Positions 20,090 through 27,914 of a stretch of DNA of 27,914 nt are shown in pieces (positions within the stretch are counted from its first letter, which is position 1; each line of letters begins with the position of its first letter). Location of the stretch: NCBI GenBank assembly GCA_029298735.1, contig JANSLP010000389.1:1-27914 (forward strand). The letters are read 5' to 3'. Source of the DNA: Ophiostoma sp. CBS 140.51. Its lineage: Eukaryota; Ascomycota; Sordariomycetes; Ophiostomatales; Ophiostomataceae. The notes under the pieces were generated by a model that was not told the origin of the DNA, searched no databases, and saw only the letters and a program-made list of their open reading frames with translations. Made by a program: the position numbers and the translations under genes.

Positions 20090-21284
20090 TGACGATGTGC
20101 GTTGGCGGTATCTAGATATAGAGAGGCTCAGAACCTGAAAGGACTGCATTTTGTTTGTCTCTATTTTCCTGCTTCTAGCTTGTGCCACCTATAAGCTATT
20201 CTTGTGCTGTCCCCCCCCCCTTTTTTTTCTTTTCAGTATCTCCGTTTCCTTGGCCTCTTTGGGCGTTGCATGATTCTCATATTTGTTTTCTTGTCTTTAT
20301 TTGTCGTGTCCCACGTCCAGAGCGTTCTTACAGCTAGATCATATATCATCTCGTCTCACAACAATATTTGCCGTTATTAATTGTTCCATTTGCAATATCG
20401 TAGTCTTTAGTATATTTTGTTTGCCATTGTGCAACATGGAAATAAAATGGAATATCATTTAATTAGGGCTACTGGTATATTGCCGTTTTGGCCAACTCCG
20501 TTCCGCGAAGTAAAGTACGTTTGTTGTGGTGAGAAATGGGCTCTATCTACGACACAAAGTGACAAAGTTGTTAATAAGAGAGCAGCTTGACACTCTTCAT
20601 AAGAATGATTCGTCACACGATTTTTTTATTTTATTTCATCTAACAGTATTGGCTACTATTACTAACAAGTTTGTGTGTCTTTTCTATTTCCATAAATAAA
20701 AATACAAGAGAAGAAGACAGCATCTCTACTCAGTACTCCCTGAGTGCTTTGACGTTCTTGTCGCATCAAGAGAACCTTGAGAGAACCTCGAAGGGTTCAA
20801 ACCAGCTTTTCATTCTCCCTGGCTGCTGTCTTGCCAATTCACCAATCAGATCGCATTATTGGGGGAACTGGAAGTCAGGCGGGCGGACTCGAATGCGCTT
20901 AGGTAATCCAGAACACAGTACTGGTGCCGGAGTATCATTTTAGTGCAGTGAAAATTACCCTAATTGCCGGTCTTCACCGCCCACCCACCAATTCCCATTT
21001 TGCGTACATTCTCGCACTTTAGCTTGACCGCTGCGAAAAGAAGGGCAGAAAAATAGAAGGAAAGGCCCACTTTTCAGATTCCGCTTTGATTTTTGGACCC
21101 ATTTTTGCTAATAATTTTTTTGCACCCAGTCCCCTCTCTTTTTCCTGGTCTCTTTCTTTTTCCCTCTCCTCCCCCCAACCATCACGACACATTTTTGTCA
21201 ACCAACTTTTTTCATCTCGACATTTTTTTCGGGTTACCTGGGGGTTCATTTCACACAAATCTCTTCCGAGAGTCAGCTATTACG
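20090..21284. other. Intergenic region and eL18 promoter
   Basis: About 1.2 kb. The left part is T-rich with a C10-T8 homopolymer run at 20211-20228 and AATAAA near 20442, fitting an NPT1 3' end. The right part is the ribosomal protein promoter: CCAAT words at 20842-20846 and 20988-20992, the telomere-like word ACCCTAA at 20957-20963, then a C/T-rich leader from about 21120 to the ATG. No gene seen. Confidence 0.6.
20957..20963 (+). promoter_or_regulatory. Possible Tbf1-type site (ACCCTAA) upstream of eL18
   Basis: ACCCTAA is one telomere unit in reverse (TTAGGGT). Telomere-binding factor Tbf1 controls ribosomal protein genes through such sites in several ascomycetes. It lies 322 bases before the eL18 start and close to two CCAAT words. 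A 7-base match is weak on its own. Confidence 0.35.
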
Positions 21285-22899
21285 ATGGGTACGTGAGAGA
21301 GCAAGCTTTTTGCCTTCGTCCTTCTTTCTCGATGCTTCAATTTTCCTGAAACGGAAGACGGGGGTTGAAGGATTGGAGGACAGGGCAACAAGACTTCTTT
21401 TTCTTTTCCGAGTGTGCGAGTGGAAGGGATGACAATGACATTCGTGGCCATTGGGAACGAATTCGAGACGAGAACGAGACTTCTACAACCTTTCCCATCG
21501 AGACGAGAATCGAGATACACGACACCAGAGAATTGAGAGCGCGAGGCCGATCGAAGCCAGACATCGATATGCGACGTACGCACGAGGCAATGGCTGCCGG
21601 GCGACAGATGGGGGATTGATGGGGGGCACTGGTGACAATGGGTCTTGATCTTGGTTCTCTCTTCTTGTCTGTGAAATGACAAGTTGGGATGTAATAGAGA
21701 CGGGAGATTCGTTGTCGACATGCTGTTCATCGCCTTCTTTGTTCCGTCTGCCAGGCTGTTCTTTTGTTCAATTGCTGCTCGATCTTTGAACTACCTTGCT
21801 CTTGACGACATCTCTACCGCCCGTTGATCGACCTCTCGTCTCGCTTGTGGGAGTTTTTAGTCTCGTTTTTCGACCCCTTTGGCTACGTTTGTCCGGCTCC
21901 CTTCTGCGAACCATTGGCGGCTGGACTGGTGGCGTCCAGACGTGCTCGACTTGGAGATGAGGATCGTTTCACGTCTTCTTTCTACATCTCTTCTTCTGCG
22001 AAGGGATGGGCACATTTCTTGACCTGTTCTCGCTCTGGAATGACTTATTTTTCTCGATCTCGTAAAACAGAGAGAGACAAAGATGGCTTGAGAAGGAACT
22101 GAGGCAGTCGAAAACAGCCCGGAAAGAAGACTGCATGAAAACTTTATCTCGTTATTCTCCTTGTCGAACCGTCTGGGAGCCACTTGCTCTGGCCTGCCGT
22201 TCTCAAAATCTCGTTTTTGTTTTGAGCATACCAAAAGACCATAGGGCTGACTGGGAGGAATTTTCTTTTCGTTTTTGTAGGTATCGATCTCAAGCACCAC
22301 CACGTGCGGAACACGCACCGTTCCGCCCCCAAGAGCGACAACGTCTACCTGAAGTTGCTCGTGAAGCTCTACCGCTTCCTGGCTCGTGAGTTACCACTAC
22401 CACCCAGAACTAATTGATTGTGTTTCGTTATTCGGCCGCTAACCGAACAGGCCGTACCGATGCTTCCTTCAACAAGGTCATCCTGCGCCGCCTCTTTATG
22501 TCGCGCATCAACCGCCCGCCCGTCTCTCTGTCGCGCATCGCTGCCAACACCCGCAACGGTGACAGCGCCAAGAAGACCATTGTCGTTGTCGGCACCGTCA
22601 CCGACGACAACCGCCTGCTGACCGTCCCCAAGGTCCAGGTCGCTGCCCTGCGCTTCACCGCCACGGCCCGCGCCCGCCTGACCGCTGCCGGCGGCCGTGC
22701 CCTCACCCTGGACCAGCTTGCTCTGGAGAAGCCCACGGGTGCCAACACCCTGCTCCTGCGCGGCCCCAAGAACTCCCGTGAGGCCGTCAAGCACTTCGGC
22801 TTCGGTCCCCACAAGCATAAGAAGCCTTACGTCGCCTCCAAGGGCCGCAAGTTCGAGCGTGCCCGTGGTCGCCGGCGGTCGCGCGGTTTCAAGGTCTAA
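21285..22899 (+). CDS. RPL18: 60S ribosomal protein eL18
   Basis: Three exons, 21285-21288, 22281-22385 and 22451-22899, encode 185 residues, the standard length. The product begins MGIDLKHHH and continues with APKSDNVYLKLLVKLYRFLARRTDA split over two joins, RLFMSRINRPPVSLSRI and the C-terminal KGRKFERARGRRRSRGFKV, all characteristic of eL18. It is a structural protein of the large cytosolic subunit. The first exon carries only ATG plus one base; the next 992 bases are an intron with donor GTACGT and acceptor TTGTAG. The second intron is 65 nt (GTGAGT...AACAG). Codon use is strongly biased to C-ending codons, as expected for a highly expressed gene. The 3' end faces the MRM2-type gene. Confidence 0.96.
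21289..22280 (+). other. Long first intron of RPL18
   Basis: 992 nt directly after the first four coding bases. It starts GTACGT and ends in a T-rich tract and GTAG. The 5' third is purine-rich with repeated GACGAGA and GAGACGAGAA words. I looked for C/D snoRNA boxes and found no canonical RTGATGA, and saw no obvious internal exon. Open frames within it look fortuitous. Confidence 0.85.
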
Positions 22900-23470
22900 A
22901 TGGAGAAAAAGAATGGAGGAAATGGTGTACCTTGGTACGCTATCTTCTTTTGCCTTTTTTCTGTTGGATTTTGTTGCATTGTGCAAGAGAGGTGGCTCCT
23001 CCATCTGTTTGGTTTGTATGTGTTTCTTTGCCCTTTGCTTTTCGCGAGAGCTCAAGAGTTCTACTTCCCAAACAACTTCCAACGTCATGAAAAAGATGGA
23101 AGGATGGGGGAGTCGCCGAGGAGAGGGGAGGATTCTAAAAAATAAAAAAGCCTTTGTCCTTTTCGAAAACGGATTGTTTGTGATTCCTATTCCAGGCTCA
23201 ATGGTTTCGGGCGCCAAGGGAAGGCAGGGCCAGGGTGTTTCTTCATATTACCTTTTGCAGAAACGTTTCTTTCTATTTACGAAATGCCAAAAAAATCGAA
23301 TAAAGATCAAGGTCCAATAATATAAGTGATGTGATGTGAGATGTGAGATGTGAGAAGAAGTGTATGTAATATTATTATGCGTGGTATATGAATGATTCTA
23401 TGTCCCTCTATCGTCGTTATGTTGTTACAATGTGCTGTGATGGTATAATGTTGGATGATGGATGGTGTTG
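22900..23470. other. Convergent 3' region of RPL18 and the MRM2-type gene
   Basis: 571 bases between two facing stop codons. It contains AATAAA at 23299-23304 and a short tandem repeat of GATGTGA (three units) at about 23333-23353. The two transcripts may overlap here. No gene is supported. Confidence 0.6.
23333..23353. repeat. Tandem 7-base repeat (GATGTGA, three units)
   Basis: Three direct copies in the convergent intergenic region, preceded by related GTGAT words. Confidence 0.7.
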
Positions 23471-24783
23471 TCACATATCCTTGATGTCGTCCCAAGTGAC
23501 GTCCTTTTTCCTCCGCAATGCCACAAAGAAGGACTCTTTTGATTCCTACAGTCAGTTAGCATCATCATTCCACGACGGAATGATTGTTCTGTGGTGTACA
23601 CAACACTCACACTTCTTGATGACTCCGGCTTCTCCCGGACAACTTTGTTAAACATCTTCTTAAGGCGGTTTTCGAGAGCCTTGTCCTCGGCGCCCTGGTA
23701 AAACTTGCACACAAAATGGCCGCCGGGTCGCAGTGTGTCGCTCGCAAACTCAAGGGCAGCGAGGCAGAGGTCCATGCTGCCGGCGTGGTCGCGGAAGGGG
23801 TTGCCGCTTGTATTCATCATCCTGTTGTAAGGGTTACTTAACGTGTTCAGCCAAAAGCCATAAGTCTGGGGCCAGGGCTCTGACATGTCGCTCAGCACCA
23901 CGTCGACCATGTGGCCGGCGCGGGCGTTTGCCGAAGCTTTCGGTGCTTTTGAAGAATCTCCTCCACCGGGGGAGATCGTGGAGGCGGCCGATGCCCGGCG
24001 CTCCATTTCGATATAGCTTGGCCGGTCCACGACAACGTCGGGCGTGGTGGGCTCTTCTTGTGTGGAATCAGGCGTGGGCTCGCCTTCCAGCTCGGCACTG
24101 TTAAGCTCGAGCTCAGCTTCAACACCGTTGTCGATATCGGCGTCGTTCTCGGGATCAACTGTAGCCGTCGTGCTGGCTGGCGTTTGCAGTGTCTTTTCCA
24201 CTTTGGACGGTGCTGGTGTCCGGGCTAGGAACTCCTTGACCATTTGCCGCACTGTCGGCGCAAGAAAGTTGCCTTGAATCGTTGACACACCACGCGGCGG
24301 CTGGGCCGGGATCAGATCAATGCCGAGCACGCGGCCGGCCGGTTTTGTGCGTTCGACGGCCACTTGTGACCAGCTTCCTGGAGCATATCCCTATATGATT
24401 AGCGGTCTCTGATAATGACAGAGAAAATACCCCATTAACCATATCAAACTTACCAAGTCTACGATTGACTGACCTGGTTTGAACAGGCGGTATTTTGAGT
24501 CCATCTCCAGCAGCTTAAAGGCGGCACGGCTTTTCAGTCCGCGCACTTTGGCCTCACGCGCATACTGGTCCTTGCCCTGGCGCGCCTTCCAGCGGGTGTT
24601 TCCACCACCAGCAGAGACCGTGGTCGTTCCTGAAAAGGACCTCCGTGTGCATTTCTCACACGTTTGTGAGGCTATCCTTGTCGAATTGGCTGTGATTGTG
24701 CTTGCTGTGATGGCGATGGAAGTGGTGAGAGCCGCCTTTCTTGCCCCAGCCGACCGGCCAAGGCTCCCCAGAGCCGCCAGCAT
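23471..24783 (-). CDS. MRM2: Mitochondrial rRNA 2'-O-methyltransferase (RrmJ/FtsJ family)
   Basis: Three exons, 24783-24454, 24390-23611 and 23545-23471, encode 394 residues. The SAM-binding motif reads DLGYAPGSWSQVA across the first intron. The K-D-K-E catalytic set is complete: K90 in SRAAFKL, D278 in VVLSDMSEPW, K339 in GHFVCKFYQG and E374 in SKESFFVAL; the last lies on the third exon, so that splice is needed for activity. The N-terminus (MLAALGSLGRSAGARKAAL) is basic, small and free of acidic residues, as in mitochondrial targeting sequences; this is why I prefer it to an in-frame ATG 29 codons upstream. Yeast Mrm2 methylates a uridine in the large mitochondrial rRNA. An acidic, low-complexity insert fills about residues 168-268 between the SAM pocket and D278. 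Introns are 63 and 65 nt. Confidence 0.93.
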
Positions 24784-25550
24784 GGGACACAGGTAGCAGA
24801 AGATGACAGAATCTCTAGAGAGTGCTGCGTTTGTAGTTGTGTGCGGCTTCAATGTCGTCGTTGTGCACACATGGTCGTTGAGCTGATGTCGTTCCTGGCA
24901 AAGCTTCGACGTTAAAATTTCACAGACATACAGTTGATGTCCATTGACACACGGGCGCTAGTAGTGCTGTTAGGCAGTCTTATCCACTCGGGCAGGTACG
25001 CTGTGGATGGCCCCTGTATGTACGAAGTACACTGAGTCGCACCTTCCTCACACAAAGGCCCACACAACAAAGCTCTTCTTCTCCAGACTTTCAATATCAG
25101 ACCGGATGACGGAAGCTGAACGTCGTCCAGTTTTAGACGAGTTGAACTCGCAATCACTTGTTTCTTCTCAATTAGGAATCTAAGAAGACCATCTAACAAA
25201 ATCTTTCTTTGTCAACTGCAGCTTTGTCAAAGACATCCGACCGTTCTTTCAACGTCACTCATTTTCGCCCAGTAAGCTGTCGCGAAAGAATTGTTTAAAT
25301 GCACTCTCGCTTGTTCAATGCTACCCTCCTGAATGATAAATGTGTTAAAATTATTCTGGAACATACAATTGTGCTGCCTCTTAGAATGCGTTGTCGTCTC
25401 ATGCATATGTAGATTATTAATTAGGTGTGCTGTCGGCAGCCGAGGTTTCTGCCATGGGCTAGCCCAGCCTGGCAGGGAAGGAGCGGTCTGCATTTGTCCG
25501 TCCCGACGGAGCGTCGTAGACTGTAAGGAACGACCATCCGATTGACATCC

Positions 25551-25583
25551 TGGAGCACAACTGGGGCACAACTGGGGCACAAC
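25551..25583. repeat. Tandem 11-base repeat, three units
   Basis: Units TGGAGCACAAC, TGGGGCACAAC and TGGGGCACAAC lie head to tail in intergenic DNA. The first differs by one base. Confidence 0.85.
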
Positions 25584-26060
25584 TCGCTCTTTCCTCGCAC
25601 ACTCCAGACGCTGTGACTGGCTAGAGTCCGTTAGTAACATGGAAACGTCCCCAGTTTAGCCACAATTCTCCCTTTTTATTTCTGGTTATTTTCCTTCGAT
25701 CTGGAATCCCATTGCCTGACAAACGACAGCGCGACAATGGAGGGCAAATGTAACCCCCCTTCAGCATGTGCTTTCGAAAGCCGTGCAACTGCAGACACCA
25801 TTCCGAAAAAGGGAAATGGTGGATTCTCAATTGGGATGACGTCCGTTGGGTTCGGGCCATCCAACGAGGCTGTCGATTTATTTTGTTGCTCTTTTTTTGT
25901 CTGTGTACGTGGTTTCTGCTTTAATGTCGATCGATTTCGTTGTGGTTCTTTACTCTATTTCAAAGGTGTTGAGCTGAAAGTACACCAGGCGCCAAACGGA
26001 GTCGGCCAGTTTCGACTACTGGTGATGGTGTCGTAGCGAGTCTGTTGGTCGAGTCTGGCC

Positions 26061-26068
26061 TTACGTCA
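26061..26068 (+). promoter_or_regulatory. bZIP-type site TTACGTCA upstream of the dehydrogenase
   Basis: A full match to the CRE/Yap-like half-site pair bound by fungal bZIP stress regulators, 302 bases before the dehydrogenase ATG and about 100 bases before a TATA box. Binding is inferred. Confidence 0.4.
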
Positions 26069-26163
26069 ACGGTCGGTATCGTTCGTTTGCTTAGTTTTTG
26101 CATTTGCTTTGGGCCTTTTATTTGGCACTACTATGGGACCATCTCCAAGGTCGATGTTTTTCA

Positions 26164-26170
26164 TATAAAA
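26164..26170 (+). promoter_or_regulatory. TATA box (TATAAAA)
   Basis: TATAAAA followed by G, 206 bases upstream of the dehydrogenase start. Strong TATA boxes in fungi tend to mark inducible genes. The distance leaves a leader of roughly 130-170 bases. Confidence 0.5.
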
Positions 26171-26217
26171 GAGTCGTCTCGGACGTCTTCAAATATTGGG
26201 AAGAGTTTCTCATAATT

Positions 26218-26250
<33 letters not shown>
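26218..26250. repeat. (ATC)11 microsatellite in the dehydrogenase leader
   Basis: Eleven perfect ATC units between the TATA box and the start codon, so likely near the transcription start or in the 5' untranslated region. Its length is likely to vary between strains. Confidence 0.9.
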
Positions 26251-26252
<2 letters not shown>

Positions 26253-26369
26253 ATCAAAACATTCAGAGCATTGAACTATCTTCACATCATCAATAAATTG
26301 CCATCACTAACGCCTTAAAACCTATAAACACCCTACATTGCAACCCTTGTACGCCTACCTTCCACCACA

Positions 26370-27461
26370 ATGGCTTCCACGGGATTCTTGCGGCCATCTA
26401 TGATGGCCCAAAACATCATGATACCGGCACCCAAGTTCACTGAGAAGAACTTGTCCAACCTCGCTGGCAAAGTCTACTTTATCACCGGTGCCAATGCCGG
26501 TGTTGGCAAGGAGCTCACGCGCATCCTGTACACGCAGAATGCCACCGTCTTCATGGGCTGCCGCACGCAATCCAAGTGTGAAAAGGCTATGGAAGAGATC
26601 AAGGCTGCTGGTCCATCGTCGACGGGCGCTCTCCACTTTGTCCAGATCGATCTTGGCGACCTGCGCACCATCAAGCCCGCTGCCGAGTCGTTCCTTGCCA
26701 AATCCAAACGACTCGACGTGCTCTTTAACAATGCTGGCGTGATGCTGCCGCCCAATGAGACAAAGTCGACTGTGCAGGGTTTCGACTTGCAGCTCGGCAC
26801 CAACACTGTTGCTCCCTTTTTGCTGACGCAGCTCCTGACGCCCGTCCTCCAGGCCACAGCCAAGGAAGAAAAGGCGGCCGGCAACGCCAACACTGTCCGT
26901 GTCGTCTGGGTCGCATCCATGGCCGCTGAGCTTTACTCGGGCAAGAACGGCGTTGACATGGACAACCTGCCCATGGGCCAAAAGACATATACCAACCCCG
27001 TGACGGACCCTCTCGAGCTCTACGGCAACAGCAAGGCCGGCACGTACTTGCACAGTGTCGAGTATGCTCGTCGCCACAAATCAGACGGTATTGTCTCTGT
27101 GGCTGCCAACCCTGGCAACCTGGACTCGGATCTGTACCGCTCCATTGGCGGCCGTCAAGAAGAGAAGCCCGCACAGCAAGAGCAGGAGGTCGGCCTCGGC
27201 TGGTTCCAGCGCGTGGGTCTCAAGATGTTCCGCAGCCATTTTCTGCATCCGCCCGTCTACGGTGCCTACACGGAGCTATTTGCTGGCCTGTCGCCCAACG
27301 TGACGATGGACAAGTCTGGCTCGTGGATTGGTCCCTGGGGTCGCTTTTTCAATATCCGTCGCGATGTCGCCCGGAACGGCACACCCAAGTCGGACGGTGG
27401 CCTGGGCGGTGCCGAGAAGTTTTGGGACTGGACTGCCAACCACATCAAGGAGTTTGAGTAG
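26370..27461 (+). CDS. Short-chain dehydrogenase/reductase (classical SDR, RDH/WWOX-like)
   Basis: Single exon, 363 residues. The Rossmann cofactor motif is TGANAGVG (39-46), followed by NNAG (120-123). The catalytic tetrad is present: N145, S183, Y218 and K222, the last two as YGNSK. Arg65 after the second strand (FMGCR) favours NADP(H). The family reduces or oxidises carbonyl and hydroxyl groups on retinoid-like, steroid or secondary-metabolite substrates; the substrate here cannot be read from sequence. No signal peptide, membrane segment or C-terminal peroxisomal signal is evident (the end is IKEFE). The start at 26370 follows ACCACAATGG and is the only ATG that keeps the first strand. 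Upstream are a bZIP-type site, a TATA box and a trinucleotide repeat, suggesting inducible expression, unlike the housekeeping neighbours. Confidence 0.92.
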   Translation: MASTGFLRPSMMAQNIMIPAPKFTEKNLSNLAGKVYFITGANAGVGKELTRILYTQNATVFMGCRTQSKCEKAMEEIKAAGPSSTGALHFVQIDLGDLRTIKPAAESFLAKSKRLDVLFNNAGVMLPPNETKSTVQGFDLQLGTNTVAPFLLTQLLTPVLQATAKEEKAAGNANTVRVVWVASMAAELYSGKNGVDMDNLPMGQKTYTNPVTDPLELYGNSKAGTYLHSVEYARRHKSDGIVSVAANPGNLDSDLYRSIGGRQEEKPAQQEQEVGLGWFQRVGLKMFRSHFLHPPVYGAYTELFAGLSPNVTMDKSGSWIGPWGRFFNIRRDVARNGTPKSDGGLGGAEKFWDWTANHIKEFE

Positions 27462-27835
27462 TGCTGCGATGGTCTGGACTGGTTTCATTTTGTCTCTTTT
27501 TTTCTTTTCCATCTTTCCGTCATAGTTTGTGCTTCCATATTCCCGTATAGATATCCTCATATAGACTTAATTATCACGCACTTGTTTCATACGCCATCAT
27601 CGGACTTGATCATTTCAATTCAATAATCAAAAGACTGCTGCTCATTCTCACCTCATGATCGTACACGCTTGCTTAGCCATCTCTACCCGGTAATAGTCCA
27701 GGCGAAATATAACAGAAAACCAGACCCAGAACGCCATCCCAATGCAATGAAAGACAACCCAAAAAAGCGCACAAAAAACATCATACAGCATATATCACCC
27801 GACTCTCTCTCATCAACCAAACAAACACCAGCCGC
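27462..27835. other. Convergent intergenic region at the right end
   Basis: 374 bases of AT-rich sequence between the dehydrogenase stop codon and the probable end of a minus-strand gene. Its frame after the dehydrogenase TAG is open for some 54 codons but T-rich with homopolymers, so it looks like untranslated sequence. No gene seen. Confidence 0.6.
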
Positions 27836-27914
27836 TTACGCGAGGAAACTAGCGTTCACGCCGCGACGGTCGCGCTTCAGTGGTGAGAAGCTTCCGCCAC
27901 CGACACCACCACCA
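27836..27914 (-). CDS. Probable C-terminal end of a minus-strand gene (partial)
   Basis: From the window edge one minus-strand frame runs 25 codons to a TAA at 27838-27836. It encodes a Gly-rich run followed by SFSPLKRDRRGVNASFLA and uses GC-ending codons like the real genes nearby. The gene would face the dehydrogenase. I do not recognise the protein, and with so few residues a chance frame is possible. Confidence 0.45.
   Translation of the reverse strand, partial: GGGVGGGSFSPLKRDRRGVNASFLA

Larger units (their letters stand above)
24784..26369. other. Divergent intergenic region, MRM2-type and dehydrogenase promoters
   Basis: About 1.6 kb between divergent starts. It contains a TACGAAGTA copy at 25021, three tandem 11-base units at 25551-25583, a TTACGTCA site at 26061, a TATA box at 26164 and (ATC)11 at 26218. 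Open frames of up to 137 codons cross the tandem repeat or have no recognisable content, so I call no gene. Confidence 0.6.

Noticed and set aside
19598..20188. 196-codon minus-strand frame opposite NPT1
   Set aside because: Shadow of NPT1 coding sequence with no independent support.
20785..20815. GGGTTCAAACC as a tRNA T-arm
   Set aside because: The flanking bases do not form a five-pair stem, and no D-arm, anticodon arm or acceptor stem can be built around it.
21289..22280. C/D box snoRNA inside the RPL18 intron
   Set aside because: No canonical RTGATGA paired with CTGA at a suitable distance; only partial matches such as TTGATGG.
24784..24870. Upstream in-frame start for the MRM2-type protein
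   Set aside because: The extra 29 residues hide the basic targeting-like N-terminus that begins at 24783 and have no coding-like codon use.
26355..27077. 240-codon minus-strand frame opposite the dehydrogenase
   Set aside because: Shadow of a strongly biased plus-strand gene.
27462..27630. In-frame extension after the dehydrogenase stop
   Set aside because: Open for about 54 codons, but T-rich with homopolymers and no peroxisomal signal at its end; looks like untranslated sequence.
1..27914. Secondary-metabolite cluster, transposon or CRISPR array
   Set aside because: No core biosynthetic enzyme, transposase, reverse transcriptase or spaced direct-repeat array was seen; genes are unrelated housekeeping functions.

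Overview
The window is nuclear DNA of a filamentous ascomycete (Pezizomycotina; Sordariomycetes is my best guess, but nothing here fixes the order). The reasons are short introns (55-124 nt, plus two long ones) with GTRNGT donors, CTNAC-type branch sites and YAG acceptors; strong C/G preference at third codon positions in genes; pyrimidine-rich leaders; long intergenic stretches; and proteins that match yeast and fission-yeast families. All genes recognised are housekeeping or general metabolic genes. I find no gene cluster, intact transposon, CRISPR array, tRNA or rRNA.

Layout, left to right: a RING-type zinc finger plus ankyrin-like protein on the minus strand (172-1049, with an apparent GC-AG intron); a divergent 1.8 kb intergenic region; fimbrin on plus (2845-5045, four exons); 1.8 kb of intergenic DNA; an ARE2-type sterol O-acyltransferase on plus (6852-9329); an SRP1-type SR protein on plus (9991-11521) whose first intron is 692 nt; a 4.4 kb stretch without a convincing gene; a YPR011C-like mitochondrial carrier on plus (15964-17234, four exons); nicotinate phosphoribosyltransferase on plus (18617-20089, one exon); ribosomal protein eL18 on plus (21285-22899) with a 992-nt intron after the first four coding bases; an MRM2-type mitochondrial rRNA 2'-O-methyltransferase on minus (23471-24783), convergent with eL18; a divergent 1.6 kb region; a short-chain dehydrogenase on plus (26370-27461); and the probable C-terminal end of a minus-strand gene running off the right edge (27836-27914).

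The genes are monocistronic and do not form one pathway. They touch actin bundling (fimbrin), sterol ester storage, splicing, mitochondrial nucleotide transport, NAD salvage, cytosolic ribosome assembly and mitochondrial ribosome maturation. The points worth a second look are small scale: the GC-AG intron inside the RING finger, the two long 5'-proximal introns in a splicing factor and a ribosomal protein gene, a D-to-A change in the acyltransferase signature, a 100-residue acidic insert in the methyltransferase, and a 9-base word (TACGAAGTA) that recurs four times, only in intergenic DNA. I do not see evidence for a new multi-gene system. Exon boundaries were read by hand from splice signals and frame continuity and have not been tested against transcripts.
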